Source of the DNA: an uncultured Synergistaceae bacterium
GTDB taxonomy: Bacteria; Synergistota; Synergistia; Synergistales; Aminobacteriaceae
Reading direction: 5' to 3'
DNA length: 11,307 bases
NCBI GenBank assembly: GCA_937870605.1
Contig: CALMZW010000193.1
Location: 1 to 11,307, forward strand
The notes under the pieces were generated by a model, which saw only the letters and a program-made list of their open reading frames with translations, made no database searches and was not told the origin of the DNA. A program made the translations under genes and the position numbers. The stretch's first letter is position 1. Each line of letters begins with the position of its first letter. Positions 1 to 6,754 of this stretch are shown here, piece by piece.

Positions 1-566
1 TTGTCATGGATCACGACCAAGGGTGGGTGCAGCAGCTTCACCTCGGGGCGCTGCGGAACGCGAATACGCGAGCGTTCAAAAGCGTCGGCGCCAATACCGG
101 GTATGACGCCATCGGTGACTGGGAACAGGGAGGGGCGCTGGCGCGCCTGCTCGACCGGCTCGACAGGGCGGGGCGTCTTGCGAAGACGATCGTCTACTCG
201 CTGAATCCGCGCGACAACGACATGATTCCGTCGATCCTCGGCTGTTTCCAGGACGGCTCCGTTCCCGGAAAGATGCAGATGGGGTCGGCATGGTGGTTCA
301 CCGACCAGAAGGACGGCATGACCCGGCAGATCGAGGCGCTCTCGTCCGTCGGCGTGCTTGCACGATTCGTCGGCATGCTCACGGACTCGCGTTCGTTCCT
401 CTCCTACCCGCGGCACGAGTACTTCCGGAGGATTCTCTGCAACATTCTGGGAAACGATGTGCAGCGCGGAGAGCTGCCGGAGGATTACGCCCTGCTTGGA
501 GGAATCGTACGCGACATCAGTTACAACAACGCACGGGATTATTTTCAATTACGTTCTATAGAATGA
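1..566 (+). CDS. uxaC: Uronate isomerase UxaC, C-terminal part (cut by window edge)
   Basis: Isomerises D-galacturonate to D-tagaturonate and D-glucuronate to D-fructuronate in the cytoplasm, the first step of the hexuronate isomerase pathway (EC 5.3.1.12, amidohydrolase superfamily). The reading frame is open from the first full codon at base 3 to TGA at 564-566. That gives about 187 residues against a usual length near 470, so the N-terminal part with the metal-binding histidines lies outside the window. Family-diagnostic blocks are visible: QLHLGALRN near the left edge, KTIVYSLNP, GKMQMGSAWWFTDQKDGM, and FVGMLTDSRSFLSYPRHEYF about 60 residues before the stop. The Asp and Arg of TDSRS are the family's active-site pair on the last barrel strand. 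The protein ends with the usual ISYNNARDYF tail. The first ATG at base 6 is internal, not the start. A TRAP binding-protein gene follows after 115 bp with its own promoter. Confidence 0.95.
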   Translation, partial: VMDHDQGWVQQLHLGALRNANTRAFKSVGANTGYDAIGDWEQGGALARLLDRLDRAGRLAKTIVYSLNPRDNDMIPSILGCFQDGSVPGKMQMGSAWWFTDQKDGMTRQIEALSSVGVLARFVGMLTDSRSFLSYPRHEYFRRILCNILGNDVQRGELPEDYALLGGIVRDISYNNARDYFQLRSIE

Positions 567-607
567 AACACATGGTGACGAAAGGGGGAACAACGAGCGG
601 TGGAACG

Positions 608-636
608 TTGAAAAGGCGAGTGCTGTCATCTACAAT
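608..636 (+). promoter_or_regulatory. Sigma70-type promoter for dctP set 1
   Basis: TTGAAA at 608-613 and TACAAT at 631-636 each match the sigma70 consensus at five of six positions, with an optimal 17-bp spacer. Transcription would start near 643, giving a leader of about 39 nt before the dctP ATG at 682. A short inverted repeat, CAACG at 591-595 and CGTTG at 606-610, overlaps the -35 element and could bind a regulator. No terminator is seen after uxaC, so read-through from uxaC is also possible. The promoter is inferred from sequence alone. Confidence 0.6.
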
Positions 637-681
637 GGGTATCGAAGATTCATAATTATTGATCCAAAAGGAGGAGAAGTC

Positions 682-1674
682 ATGAAGAAGTGGATGTATG
701 TCTTTGCGGTTCTCGCGGTCGTCACAATGGTTCTTCCTCTCGGATCCCCGGCTTCGGCGGCGCCTCAGACGATCCTTCGTCTCGGGGAAACGCACGTCGC
801 GGATTACCCCACGACGAAGGGCGACATGGAGTTCGCCCGCCTTGTCGAGGAACGCACGGGCGGACGGATCAAGATCGAAGTGTTCCACAGCAAGCAGCTC
901 GGAGAGGAAAAGGCGGTCATTGAAGGCGTGCAGTTCGGCGCTATCGACTTCACCCGCGTGAGCATCTCCCCGCTTGCGGCGTTCGCTCCGATGTTCGACG
1001 CCCTCCAGATGCCATATCTCTATCGCGGCGAAGAGCACATGTGGAAGGTCCTGAACGGAGAAATCGGCGAGAGTTTCCTCAAGAGTCTCGAACCCGCCAA
1101 CTTCGTCGGGCTCTGCTGGTATGATTCGGGCGCACGCAACTTCTATAATTCCAAGAAGGAGATCAAAACCGTCGCCGACCTGAAAGGCCTGAAGATCCGC
1201 GTTCAGGAGAGCAAGCTGATGATGGGACTTGTCTCGTCGCTTGGCGCCGTTCCGACGCCGATGCCGTTCGGCGAAGTGTACAGCGCGTTGCAGACCGGCG
1301 TCATCGAGGGCGCCGAGAACAACTGGCCGAGTTACTTCTCCACGAGCCACTACGAGGTTGCAAAGTTCTTCACGCTTGACGGGCACACGAGAGTCCCCGA
1401 GATCCTGATCGCCAGCAAGATCGTGATGGACAAGCTTTCCAAGGAAGACCAGGAGATCATCAAAAAGGCCGCCAAGGATTCGATGCCCTACCAGATCAAG
1501 CTCTGGAAGGAATTCGAGAAGGTTGCGGAGGAAAAGGTCCGCGCGAAGGGCTGCGTCATTACGGCGCTGACCCCCGAAGCCCAGGCGGATTTCCAGAAGG
1601 CCATGCAACCGATGTACGATCAGCTGAAGCCCGAGCTGAAGGAAATGGTGAAGAAGATTCAGGACGTTAAATAG
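682..1674 (+). CDS. dctP: TRAP transporter solute-binding protein DctP (set 1, likely uronate)
   Basis: Periplasmic binding protein of a TRAP transporter, which captures an organic acid and delivers it to the membrane DctQM pair for sodium- or proton-driven uptake. It has 330 residues, the usual family length. It starts at ATG 682 behind a very strong ribosome site (AAAGGAGGAG at 667-676). A signal peptide is clear: KK near the N-terminus, a hydrophobic core over about residues 6-20, and a likely cut after ASA at residue 26. DctP hallmarks follow: GGRIKIEVFHSKQLG at 60-74, GARNF with Arg152, LKGLKIRV with Arg173, and GEVYSALQTGVIEGAENN at 197-214. In characterised DctP proteins the arginine of the KIRV motif salt-bridges the ligand carboxylate, and both arginines are present here. 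Position next to uxaC, and opposite uxaAB, suggests hexuronate as ligand; this is inference, because DctP sequence alone does not fix substrate. Confidence 0.93.
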   Translation: MKKWMYVFAVLAVVTMVLPLGSPASAAPQTILRLGETHVADYPTTKGDMEFARLVEERTGGRIKIEVFHSKQLGEEKAVIEGVQFGAIDFTRVSISPLAAFAPMFDALQMPYLYRGEEHMWKVLNGEIGESFLKSLEPANFVGLCWYDSGARNFYNSKKEIKTVADLKGLKIRVQESKLMMGLVSSLGAVPTPMPFGEVYSALQTGVIEGAENNWPSYFSTSHYEVAKFFTLDGHTRVPEILIASKIVMDKLSKEDQEIIKKAAKDSMPYQIKLWKEFEKVAEEKVRAKGCVITALTPEAQADFQKAMQPMYDQLKPELKEMVKKIQDVK

Positions 1675-1683
1675 CCGCCCTCG

Positions 1684-1722
1684 AAGAGGAAGGCCGCGAA
1701 ACCGCGGCTTTCCTCTTTTTTT
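1684..1722 (+). terminator. Intrinsic terminator between dctP and dctQ (set 1)
   Basis: A 15-bp stem with one G-T (G-U in RNA) wobble pairs 1684-1698 with 1703-1717 around a 4-nt loop (AAAC), followed by T residues through 1722. The stem starts 9 bp after the dctP stop. This is a textbook rho-independent terminator, yet it sits inside a TRAP operon and the next gene begins 19 bp later. No good separate promoter for dctQ is seen. It therefore probably acts as a partial terminator, so that binding protein is made in excess over the membrane subunits, and it also shields the 3' end of the dctP mRNA. Confidence 0.85.
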
Positions 1723-1741
1723 CTCCGAAGGGGGAATACGT

Positions 1742-2263
1742 GTGAAGGTTCTTACGGCTTCATTCCGCTTCATTCATATTTTTCTCGTGATGCTCGCGAA
1801 GGTTCTGCTCGCGGCTATGGTGATTCTGACTTCCACGAACGTGTTCATGCGCTATGTGATGAACTCGGGCATCGGATGGTCAGAGGAAATTTCTCTCGTC
1901 ATCGTCGTCTGGTTCACCTTTATCTCGATGGCGCTCGGCGTGAAACAGCGCCTGCATATCAGCATGTGCCTTCTTCCGAAGAATCTGCCGCCGCGCATCG
2001 ACTTTCTACTTGCCCGGGTTTCGGATCTCGTCACCCTGTTTCTGGGGTACGTCATGATCCACTACGGCTGGATACTCGTTCAGTTCACGAACAGATCCAT
2101 CCTTCCCGCATCGGAATTCCCGGCCTCGGTCATGTACTTTCCGCTGGTGCTCTGCGGCGTTCTGGTCACGTACGAGTCGATCATGAATTTCTTCGGATTC
2201 GACAAGGGAGACGCGGATCTTGACCGGACCCTGTCGGGCGGGGGGTGTTCCATCGATGCCTGA
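1742..2263 (+). CDS. dctQ: TRAP transporter small membrane subunit DctQ (set 1)
   Basis: Small integral-membrane subunit that pairs with DctM in the TRAP permease. The protein has 173 residues with four predicted membrane segments at roughly 12-33, 48-67, 92-113 and 128-147, as usual for DctQ. Family motifs are NVFMRY at 33-38, GWSEEISLVIVVWFTF at 45-60, and GVKQRLHISM soon after. The start is GTG at 1742, preceded by GAAGGGGGA about seven bases upstream; no ATG gives a better N-terminus. It follows dctP across an intrinsic terminator and overlaps the start of dctM by eight bases, so QM translation is likely coupled. The C-terminal tail beyond about residue 152 is polar and unremarkable. Confidence 0.92.
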   Translation: MKVLTASFRFIHIFLVMLAKVLLAAMVILTSTNVFMRYVMNSGIGWSEEISLVIVVWFTFISMALGVKQRLHISMCLLPKNLPPRIDFLLARVSDLVTLFLGYVMIHYGWILVQFTNRSILPASEFPASVMYFPLVLCGVLVTYESIMNFFGFDKGDADLDRTLSGGGCSIDA

Positions 2264-3557
2264 TCTTGTCCTGGCGTCCTGGATTCTTCTCGGCTCTTTC
2301 GCGCTTTTGCTCGTCCTCAAGGTTCCCATTACCTTCACGCTCGCCATGTCTTCGATCGTCACCGCCATATACTTGAAGATTCCGCTCATGGCCATCCTCC
2401 AGCAGATGGTCCAGGGGGTGAATTCCTTCTCCCTGCTGGCCATTCCGTTTTTCATCATCGCGGGGGAGATCATGGGAGAGGGAGGGATCTCGCGCAGGCT
2501 TATCGAGTTCTCGAACGTCATCGTCGGACGCGTCCGCGGGGGGCTTGCGCAGGTGAATGTCCTGGCGAGCATGTTCTTCGGAGGCATTTCCGGATCCGCC
2601 GGGGCCGATGTTTCCTCTATCGGTACAATCCTCATTCCAATGATGAAAAAGCAGGGGTACAAGTCTGATTTTTCCGTTGCGATCACTGTGACGAGCGCCT
2701 GTCAGGGAATCATCATTCCCCCGAGTCACAATATGATCATCTACTCCCTCGCCGCAGGAGGCGTTTCCGTGGGGAGGCTCTTCCTTGGAGGGTTCATTCC
2801 GGGCGTTTCGCTCGGAATCGCTCTGATGATCGTCTGCTACATCCTTGCGGTGAAGCAGAATCATCCGAGGGGAGGCAGCTACACGTGGAAGGCGGCGCTG
2901 CGCGTCACCAAGGAGGCGGTGCTCGGACTGATCACGGCGGTGATCATCATGGGAGGCGTCATTTCGGGCGTGTTCACCGCGACCGAATCGGCGGCCGTAG
3001 CCTGCGTGTACGCCTTCTTCGTCACGTTCTTCGTCTACAGGGAGATTCCGCTGAGCAGGATGAATAAAATCCTGTATTCCTCGCTGAAAACGCTGGCCAT
3101 GGTCATGAGCCTCATCGCGGCCGCGAAGGCGTTCGGCTGGCTGCTCGCCTACCTCCGGATTCCCGCGCTGGCGACGAGCGCGCTGTTGTCCGTTTCCGAC
3201 AACCCGGTCATACTCCTGTTGCTCATCAATCTGCTGCTGCTCGGACTCGGCTGCATCATGGACATGGCCCCGCTCATCCTGATCACGACGCCGATCCTGT
3301 TTCCGGTCGTCGTCAAGACGCTTGGAATGGATCCGGTGCAGTTCGGCATCATGATGATGCTGAATCTCGGCATCGGTCTGTGCACGCCGCCTGTCGGGTC
3401 GGCGCTGTTCGTCGGGTGCGCCGTCGGGAAGATCCCGATCGAAGAGGCGACCAGGGCGATGATCCCGTTTTACGTGACGATGATCGTCGTCCTGCTCCTG
3501 ATCACGTTCGTTCCGCAGATCGTGATGTTCATCCCGAATCTGGTGATGCCGCAGTAG
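2256..3557 (+). CDS. dctM: TRAP transporter large permease subunit DctM (set 1)
   Basis: Large membrane subunit that forms the translocation path of the TRAP transporter. ATG 2256 gives 433 residues, the normal family size, and an N-terminus that goes straight into the first helix (MPDLVLASW). It follows a G-rich ribosome site at about 2236-2246. A TTG 36 bases upstream is in frame but has no supporting homology. Many hydrophobic helices run along the whole length. Conserved blocks are NSFSLLAIPFFIIAGEIM near residue 56, GGISGSAGADVSSIG at about 109-123, IIIPPSHNMIIY at 152-163, and LGIGLCTPPVGSALFVGCAVG near the C-terminus. The PPSHN form differs from PPSIP in the second DctM of this window, so the two permeases are not recent duplicates. 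ATG overlaps the dctQ stop by eight bases. The gene ends 25 bp before a hairpin facing uxaB. Confidence 0.94.
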   Translation: MPDLVLASWILLGSFALLLVLKVPITFTLAMSSIVTAIYLKIPLMAILQQMVQGVNSFSLLAIPFFIIAGEIMGEGGISRRLIEFSNVIVGRVRGGLAQVNVLASMFFGGISGSAGADVSSIGTILIPMMKKQGYKSDFSVAITVTSACQGIIIPPSHNMIIYSLAAGGVSVGRLFLGGFIPGVSLGIALMIVCYILAVKQNHPRGGSYTWKAALRVTKEAVLGLITAVIIMGGVISGVFTATESAAVACVYAFFVTFFVYREIPLSRMNKILYSSLKTLAMVMSLIAAAKAFGWLLAYLRIPALATSALLSVSDNPVILLLLINLLLLGLGCIMDMAPLILITTPILFPVVVKTLGMDPVQFGIMMMLNLGIGLCTPPVGSALFVGCAVGKIPIEEATRAMIPFYVTMIVVLLLITFVPQIVMFIPNLVMPQ

Positions 3558-3581
3558 TCGGCAAGAACGGAGAAGGACCAT

Positions 3582-3627
3582 AACGGCGACGGAGCTCCCG
3601 AAACAACAGGGAGCTCCGTCGCCGTTT
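3582..3627. terminator. Hairpin terminator between convergent dctM and uxaB
   Basis: A perfect 18-bp inverted repeat pairs 3582-3599 with 3609-3626 around a 9-nt loop. It starts 25 bp after the dctM stop and lies 17 bp from the uxaB stop on the other strand. The T-tract is short in both directions (TTT on the plus strand, TT on the minus strand), so ends may form by hairpin-dependent or rho-assisted termination. Position and symmetry make it a shared bidirectional end for the two converging operons. Confidence 0.8.
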
Positions 3628-3643
3628 GCATCGTGGTGCGTTC

Positions 3644-4942
3644 CTATTTTCGGCGGTATCGTTCGAGACGTTCCACCAGCTCTTTCCGCAGCGGAGCGTT
3701 CAGACCCGGAAAGAAGCTGTCGGTCATGTCGGGGATCGTGCGTCCCCGGAGCTGTTCGAAGTCGGAGAGGATGTACGGGCCCCCGGGAAGGTCGCGTATG
3801 CCGTCGCAGTAGTAGAGGTCTGTCATGGCTTCGATGCACGTCGTGAGGACCGGAGGGAGCGCATTGAATTTCGCGTGGTATCCTTCGAGCGTCGGCCGCA
3901 GGCGCGTATTGCATTTCGCGACGGAATTGAGGGCGATCGACCGGAAGGCGTGTTCGAGCGCGGGGTTCCGGAAGCGTTCGAGAACGTCGTCCCCGTATCG
4001 GTGCGCTTCCGCGTCGTCCGAAAACGCCGGGACGATCTCGTCGTGGACGAGGCTTTGCAGTCGCGGCGCGAATCGCGGATCCTCGACGAAATCCCTGACG
4101 TATTCGATGCCGTTCAGCAGCGCCACCGGAACGGACGCCGTATGGACGCCGTTCAGGATGCGGACTTTCCGGTCGCGGTAGAAGCCGAGCTTGTCGCCGG
4201 TGACGATGACGTTGAGGTCCGCTTTGTGGAACGGAAGGACGTCGAGAATTTCCCGGCCGCCCTGGATGACGAAAAGGTGAAACAGTTCTCCGGACGTGAT
4301 GAACGGGTCCTCCTTCCCGAGTTTCCGGCAGAGTTCCGGAGCCTCCTTCGCCGGAAAGCCCGGAACGATGCGGTCGACGAGCGTGTCGTAAAACCGGCAG
4401 GCGTCGAGGTAGTCGAAGAAGGCGTCGTCGTATTTCCAGAGTCTCGCATAGCGTTCGATGCACGCCTTGAGCGCCTGTCCGTTGTTCTCGATGAGTTCGA
4501 GAGGCATGATCGAGAGCGGCGGCAGAGCCGCCGCGGAACGCTCACGCAAGACGGCCGTCAGGAGCGACGGGTAGTTGTGCGGCTTTGGATGCTCCTCGAA
4601 AAAGATCCCCGCCTCGGTTGTGTTCGATGTAACTACTTTGAGGGACGGGCTGAGCGCTGCGGCGAGCATGGACGACATTCCGTCGCCCTCGAAGGGGTTG
4701 CAGCCGCCCCGGATGACGTCTATGGATTCGAGGCTCTCTTCGTAGTTCCCGTTCCGGAATCCGCGCAGCAGGACGGAATACGTTCCCGCGCGCACGAGTT
4801 CGTCCACGTGGCCCTGCGCGATGGGCTGCACGAGAAAGACAGCATGTTTCTCTCCGGTCTTGGCGGCGATGCGTTCGAGCATCCAGTCGAAAAATGCGCG
4901 TATGAAGTTTCCCTCGCCAAACTGCAGTACCGTGTAGTCCAT
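3644..4942 (-). CDS. uxaB: Tagaturonate reductase (altronate oxidoreductase), mannitol dehydrogenase family
   Basis: NADH-dependent reduction of D-tagaturonate to D-altronate (EC 1.1.1.58), the second step of galacturonate breakdown. The protein has 432 residues. The Rossmann start VLQFGEGNFIRAFFDW at 5-20 has the FGEGNF form typical of UxaB rather than the HFGAGNIGRGF of MtlD or the HLGLGAFHR type of UxuB. The catalytic signature of this family, K-x4-N-x2-H, is intact as Lys259, Asn264 and His267 in RKVRILNGVHT. ATG 4942 was chosen because GGAGG lies nine bases upstream; the two ATGs further upstream, at 4948 and 4951, fall too close to that site. The N-terminus is shorter than in E. coli UxaB (about 480 residues), with almost nothing before the nucleotide-binding loop. 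It follows uxaA after 52 bp, so the two probably share a transcript. A fructuronate-active variant cannot be excluded by sequence alone. Confidence 0.88.
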   Translation of the reverse strand: MDYTVLQFGEGNFIRAFFDWMLERIAAKTGEKHAVFLVQPIAQGHVDELVRAGTYSVLLRGFRNGNYEESLESIDVIRGGCNPFEGDGMSSMLAAALSPSLKVVTSNTTEAGIFFEEHPKPHNYPSLLTAVLRERSAAALPPLSIMPLELIENNGQALKACIERYARLWKYDDAFFDYLDACRFYDTLVDRIVPGFPAKEAPELCRKLGKEDPFITSGELFHLFVIQGGREILDVLPFHKADLNVIVTGDKLGFYRDRKVRILNGVHTASVPVALLNGIEYVRDFVEDPRFAPRLQSLVHDEIVPAFSDDAEAHRYGDDVLERFRNPALEHAFRSIALNSVAKCNTRLRPTLEGYHAKFNALPPVLTTCIEAMTDLYYCDGIRDLPGGPYILSDFEQLRGRTIPDMTDSFFPGLNAPLRKELVERLERYRRK

Positions 4943-4994
4943 AAGCATCATCCTCCCGTGGAGTTCCGTCAGTCGACAGTCTGGAATCGGCCGC

Positions 4995-6485
4995 TTACAG
5001 CATAACACCGTCCTTGAAGATCGCAATCTCCGCGCAGCGGTTCTTCTCGCCTCGAGTGAATTCTCCCGAAGCGGTCGCCGAGAGAAGCCCGACGAGCCGT
5101 TTCGCATGTTCGACGCGGCTTTCTCCCTGCAGGAGCGGCCCGGCATCGAAGTCGAGCCAGTCTTTCTTTCGTTCGTAGAGAGACGTATTGGAGGAGATTT
5201 TGATCGTCGGGACGACCGTGGAAAAGGGGGTTCCCCTGCCCGTCGTGAAGAGGAGTATCTGTGCGCCGCCGGCGGCCAGGGCAGTGCTCGACACCAGGTC
5301 GTTCCCCGGTCCGACGACGATGGTGACGCCTTTTTTACCTGCCTGCGCCCCGATCGGAAGGACGTCGGTGACGGGAGCGGATCCGCATTTGTTGACGGCG
5401 CCGAGTGATTTTTCCTCCAGCGTCGTGATGCCGCCGTCCTTGTTCCCGGGAGAGGGGTTTTCGTAGACCGGCCGCCCGTGCGCCGCGTAGTATCCGCGGA
5501 ACTGCCGGATCGCGTCCGCGAAGGCATCGAAGACGGATCGGTCCGTGATCCGGGAGGCCACCACATCTTCGGCGCCGAACATTTCCGGGATTTCCGTCGC
5601 GAGAACGCGCCCCCCCCACGCGCACATCAGGTCCGCAACGGTTCCGACAAGCGGGTTGGCCGAAAGGCCCGAAAAACCGTCACTGCCGCCGCATTTCACG
5701 CCGATCGCAACGTCGGAAAGCGGAAAGGTCGCGCGTTGTTTCGGCGCGGCGGCGGAAAGCTCGTCAAGGAACGCATACAGCGTCGCGTAGTCGTCATGCG
5801 ACTCCTGGAGGGAGAAGAAACGAACCTTTTCCACCCCTTTCAGGCGGGTTTCGAGGAAGACCCTCTGGAGGTTCTCGCATCCCAGTCCGGCGACGACTAC
5901 GCCCGCCGCGCAGGGGTTCCGGGCGAGCCCGGCAAGGACGGCCACCGTGCGTTCGAGGTCTTCCCCGAGCTGGGAGCACCCGAACGGGTGCGCGAGCACG
6001 CGGACGTTTGTAATCCATGGGTCCGCAGCGTAGCTCTCCGCGAGATGCTTGAGGTAATCGTTGATGCATCCGACGGTCGGAATGATCCACAGATCGTTTC
6101 GGACGCCCGGCGCCCCCTCGTCGCGGGCGAACCCTTCAAAAACGGGGATGTCGCTCTTCCGCCTCTCCAGGACGGAGGGAGAAGGCGTCCACGTCATGGC
6201 CCACTCCTCGCCGAGCGCTGAGCGGGCGTTCTGGGTATGCACCCATTCCCCCCGTTTGATGGGGCGAATGGCCAGACCAATGGAATGGCCGTATTTTACG
6301 ATATTCTCTCCGGCACGGATCTCCTTCACCGCGACCTTGTGGCCCGGAGGAATGTCTTCCCCAAGCGGTTGTTCGGGCATGCATGGCGGACACGATCCTC
6401 TTCCGCCTCCTTCAGGAAGAACCGCCACGTTATCCCGGTCGTTGAGGAGGATGCAGCGGATTTTCGATTCCGGCGTCGGACTCAT
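4995..6485 (-). CDS. uxaA: Altronate dehydratase UxaA
   Basis: Dehydrates D-altronate to 2-keto-3-deoxygluconate (EC 4.2.1.7), the third step of the galacturonate pathway, in the cytoplasm. The protein has 496 residues, matching the full-length UxaA family. An N-terminal SAF-like domain covers about residues 8-100, with GHK at 48-50 and KYGHSIG at 64-70. The dehydratase domain follows. It carries PTVGCIND at 136-143, HPFGCSQL at 166-173, GLGCENL at 200-206, KCGGSDGFSGLSANP at 264-278, NPSPGNKDGGITTLEEKSLG at 343-362 and TTGRGTPFSTVVPT at 414-427. These cysteine- and glycine-rich blocks are the family's conserved core and all are intact. ATG 6485 is preceded by AAAGGAG ten bases upstream. It heads the minus-strand uxaAB operon, divergent from the iclR-type regulator. 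The related galactarate dehydratase GarD is less likely because uxaB and uxaC are adjacent. Confidence 0.95.
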   Translation of the reverse strand: MSPTPESKIRCILLNDRDNVAVLPEGGGRGSCPPCMPEQPLGEDIPPGHKVAVKEIRAGENIVKYGHSIGLAIRPIKRGEWVHTQNARSALGEEWAMTWTPSPSVLERRKSDIPVFEGFARDEGAPGVRNDLWIIPTVGCINDYLKHLAESYAADPWITNVRVLAHPFGCSQLGEDLERTVAVLAGLARNPCAAGVVVAGLGCENLQRVFLETRLKGVEKVRFFSLQESHDDYATLYAFLDELSAAAPKQRATFPLSDVAIGVKCGGSDGFSGLSANPLVGTVADLMCAWGGRVLATEIPEMFGAEDVVASRITDRSVFDAFADAIRQFRGYYAAHGRPVYENPSPGNKDGGITTLEEKSLGAVNKCGSAPVTDVLPIGAQAGKKGVTIVVGPGNDLVSSTALAAGGAQILLFTTGRGTPFSTVVPTIKISSNTSLYERKKDWLDFDAGPLLQGESRVEHAKRLVGLLSATASGEFTRGEKNRCAEIAIFKDGVML

Positions 6486-6528
6486 TCGGGATTCGCTCCT
6501 TTCGGTGTTTCGTTCGGAGTGGATGCGT

Positions 6529-6546
6529 TCCGTTCTTCGTAACGGA
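6529..6546. promoter_or_regulatory. Candidate operator dyad at the predicted uxaA start site
   Basis: TCCGTT at 6529-6534 and AACGGA at 6541-6546 form a perfect six-base inverted repeat separated by six bases. It lies immediately downstream of the predicted uxaAB transcription start (about 6547 on the minus strand), where a bound repressor would block initiation. Half-site spacing suits a dimeric helix-turn-helix protein such as the divergently encoded IclR-type regulator. The motif TCGTAACG inside its right part (6537-6544) recurs at 6696-6703, over the candidate -10 of the regulator gene. Assignment to a specific regulator is inference. Confidence 0.4.
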
Positions 6547-6553
6547 CAGTCGT

Positions 6554-6582
6554 GCGATACGAGAAATCGAGGGATGCGTCAA
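6554..6582 (-). promoter_or_regulatory. Candidate promoter of uxaAB
   Basis: Read on the minus strand, TTGACG (6582-6577) matches the -35 consensus at five of six positions. It is followed after 17 bp by TATCGC (6559-6554), which matches the -10 only in its first three bases. Initiation would fall near 6547, about 61 nt before the uxaA start codon. The weak -10 and the dyad just downstream fit a regulated promoter. An alternative -10, TATATT on the minus strand at 6672-6667, lacks a usable -35. Confidence 0.4.
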
Positions 6583-6675
6583 AAATACCCGATGCCGGGA
6601 AAAAGTCAAGAATCCGTGCCGGGCGGCGCTCCGAGCTTTCTTCCACGGTCAGGACGAATTTGTTGCAATATAAAG

Positions 6676-6704
6676 TTGACAGGAGCGTTTCGGTATCGTA
6701 ACGT
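6676..6704 (+). promoter_or_regulatory. Candidate promoter of the iclR-kduI-TRAP operon
   Basis: A perfect TTGACA at 6676-6681 is followed after 17 bp by TAACGT at 6699-6704, which matches the -10 consensus at three of six positions. Initiation would be near 6711, about 44 nt before the regulator's ATG. The -10 is embedded in small palindromes (CGTAACG at 6697-6703, CGTATACG at 6702-6709) that could be an operator for autoregulation. TAGAAT at 6725-6730 is a stronger -10 match but has no recognisable -35 at the right distance. Confidence 0.45.
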
Positions 6705-6754
6705 ATACGCATGTGTTTCACGGATAGAATCGTTATTTTACTGGGTGGAATGAC

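Noticed and set aside
556..1773. 405-codon minus-strand open frame opposite dctP set 1
   Set aside because: Antisense shadow: it crosses the promoter and the terminator of the real gene and lacks any conserved motif.
2220..2255. Upstream TTG as the start of dctM set 1
   Set aside because: The extra 12 residues lack homology to DctM; ATG 2256 has a nearby G-rich ribosome site and gives the canonical N-terminus.
2181..4463. 760-codon open frame on the minus strand across dctM and into uxaB
   Set aside because: It runs antisense to dctM and then out of frame within uxaB, is extremely rich in Arg, His and Asp, and has no recognisable domain; it is a shadow of the real genes.
3626..5005. 459-codon open frame on the plus strand opposite uxaB
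   Set aside because: It mirrors uxaB codons, shows no family motif, and has the Arg/Val/Glu-rich composition expected from the antisense of a GC-rich gene.
6713..6720. TGTTTCAC as a half of a KdgR-type box
   Set aside because: The matching TGAAAC half-site is absent at any sensible spacing, so there is no palindrome to support it.
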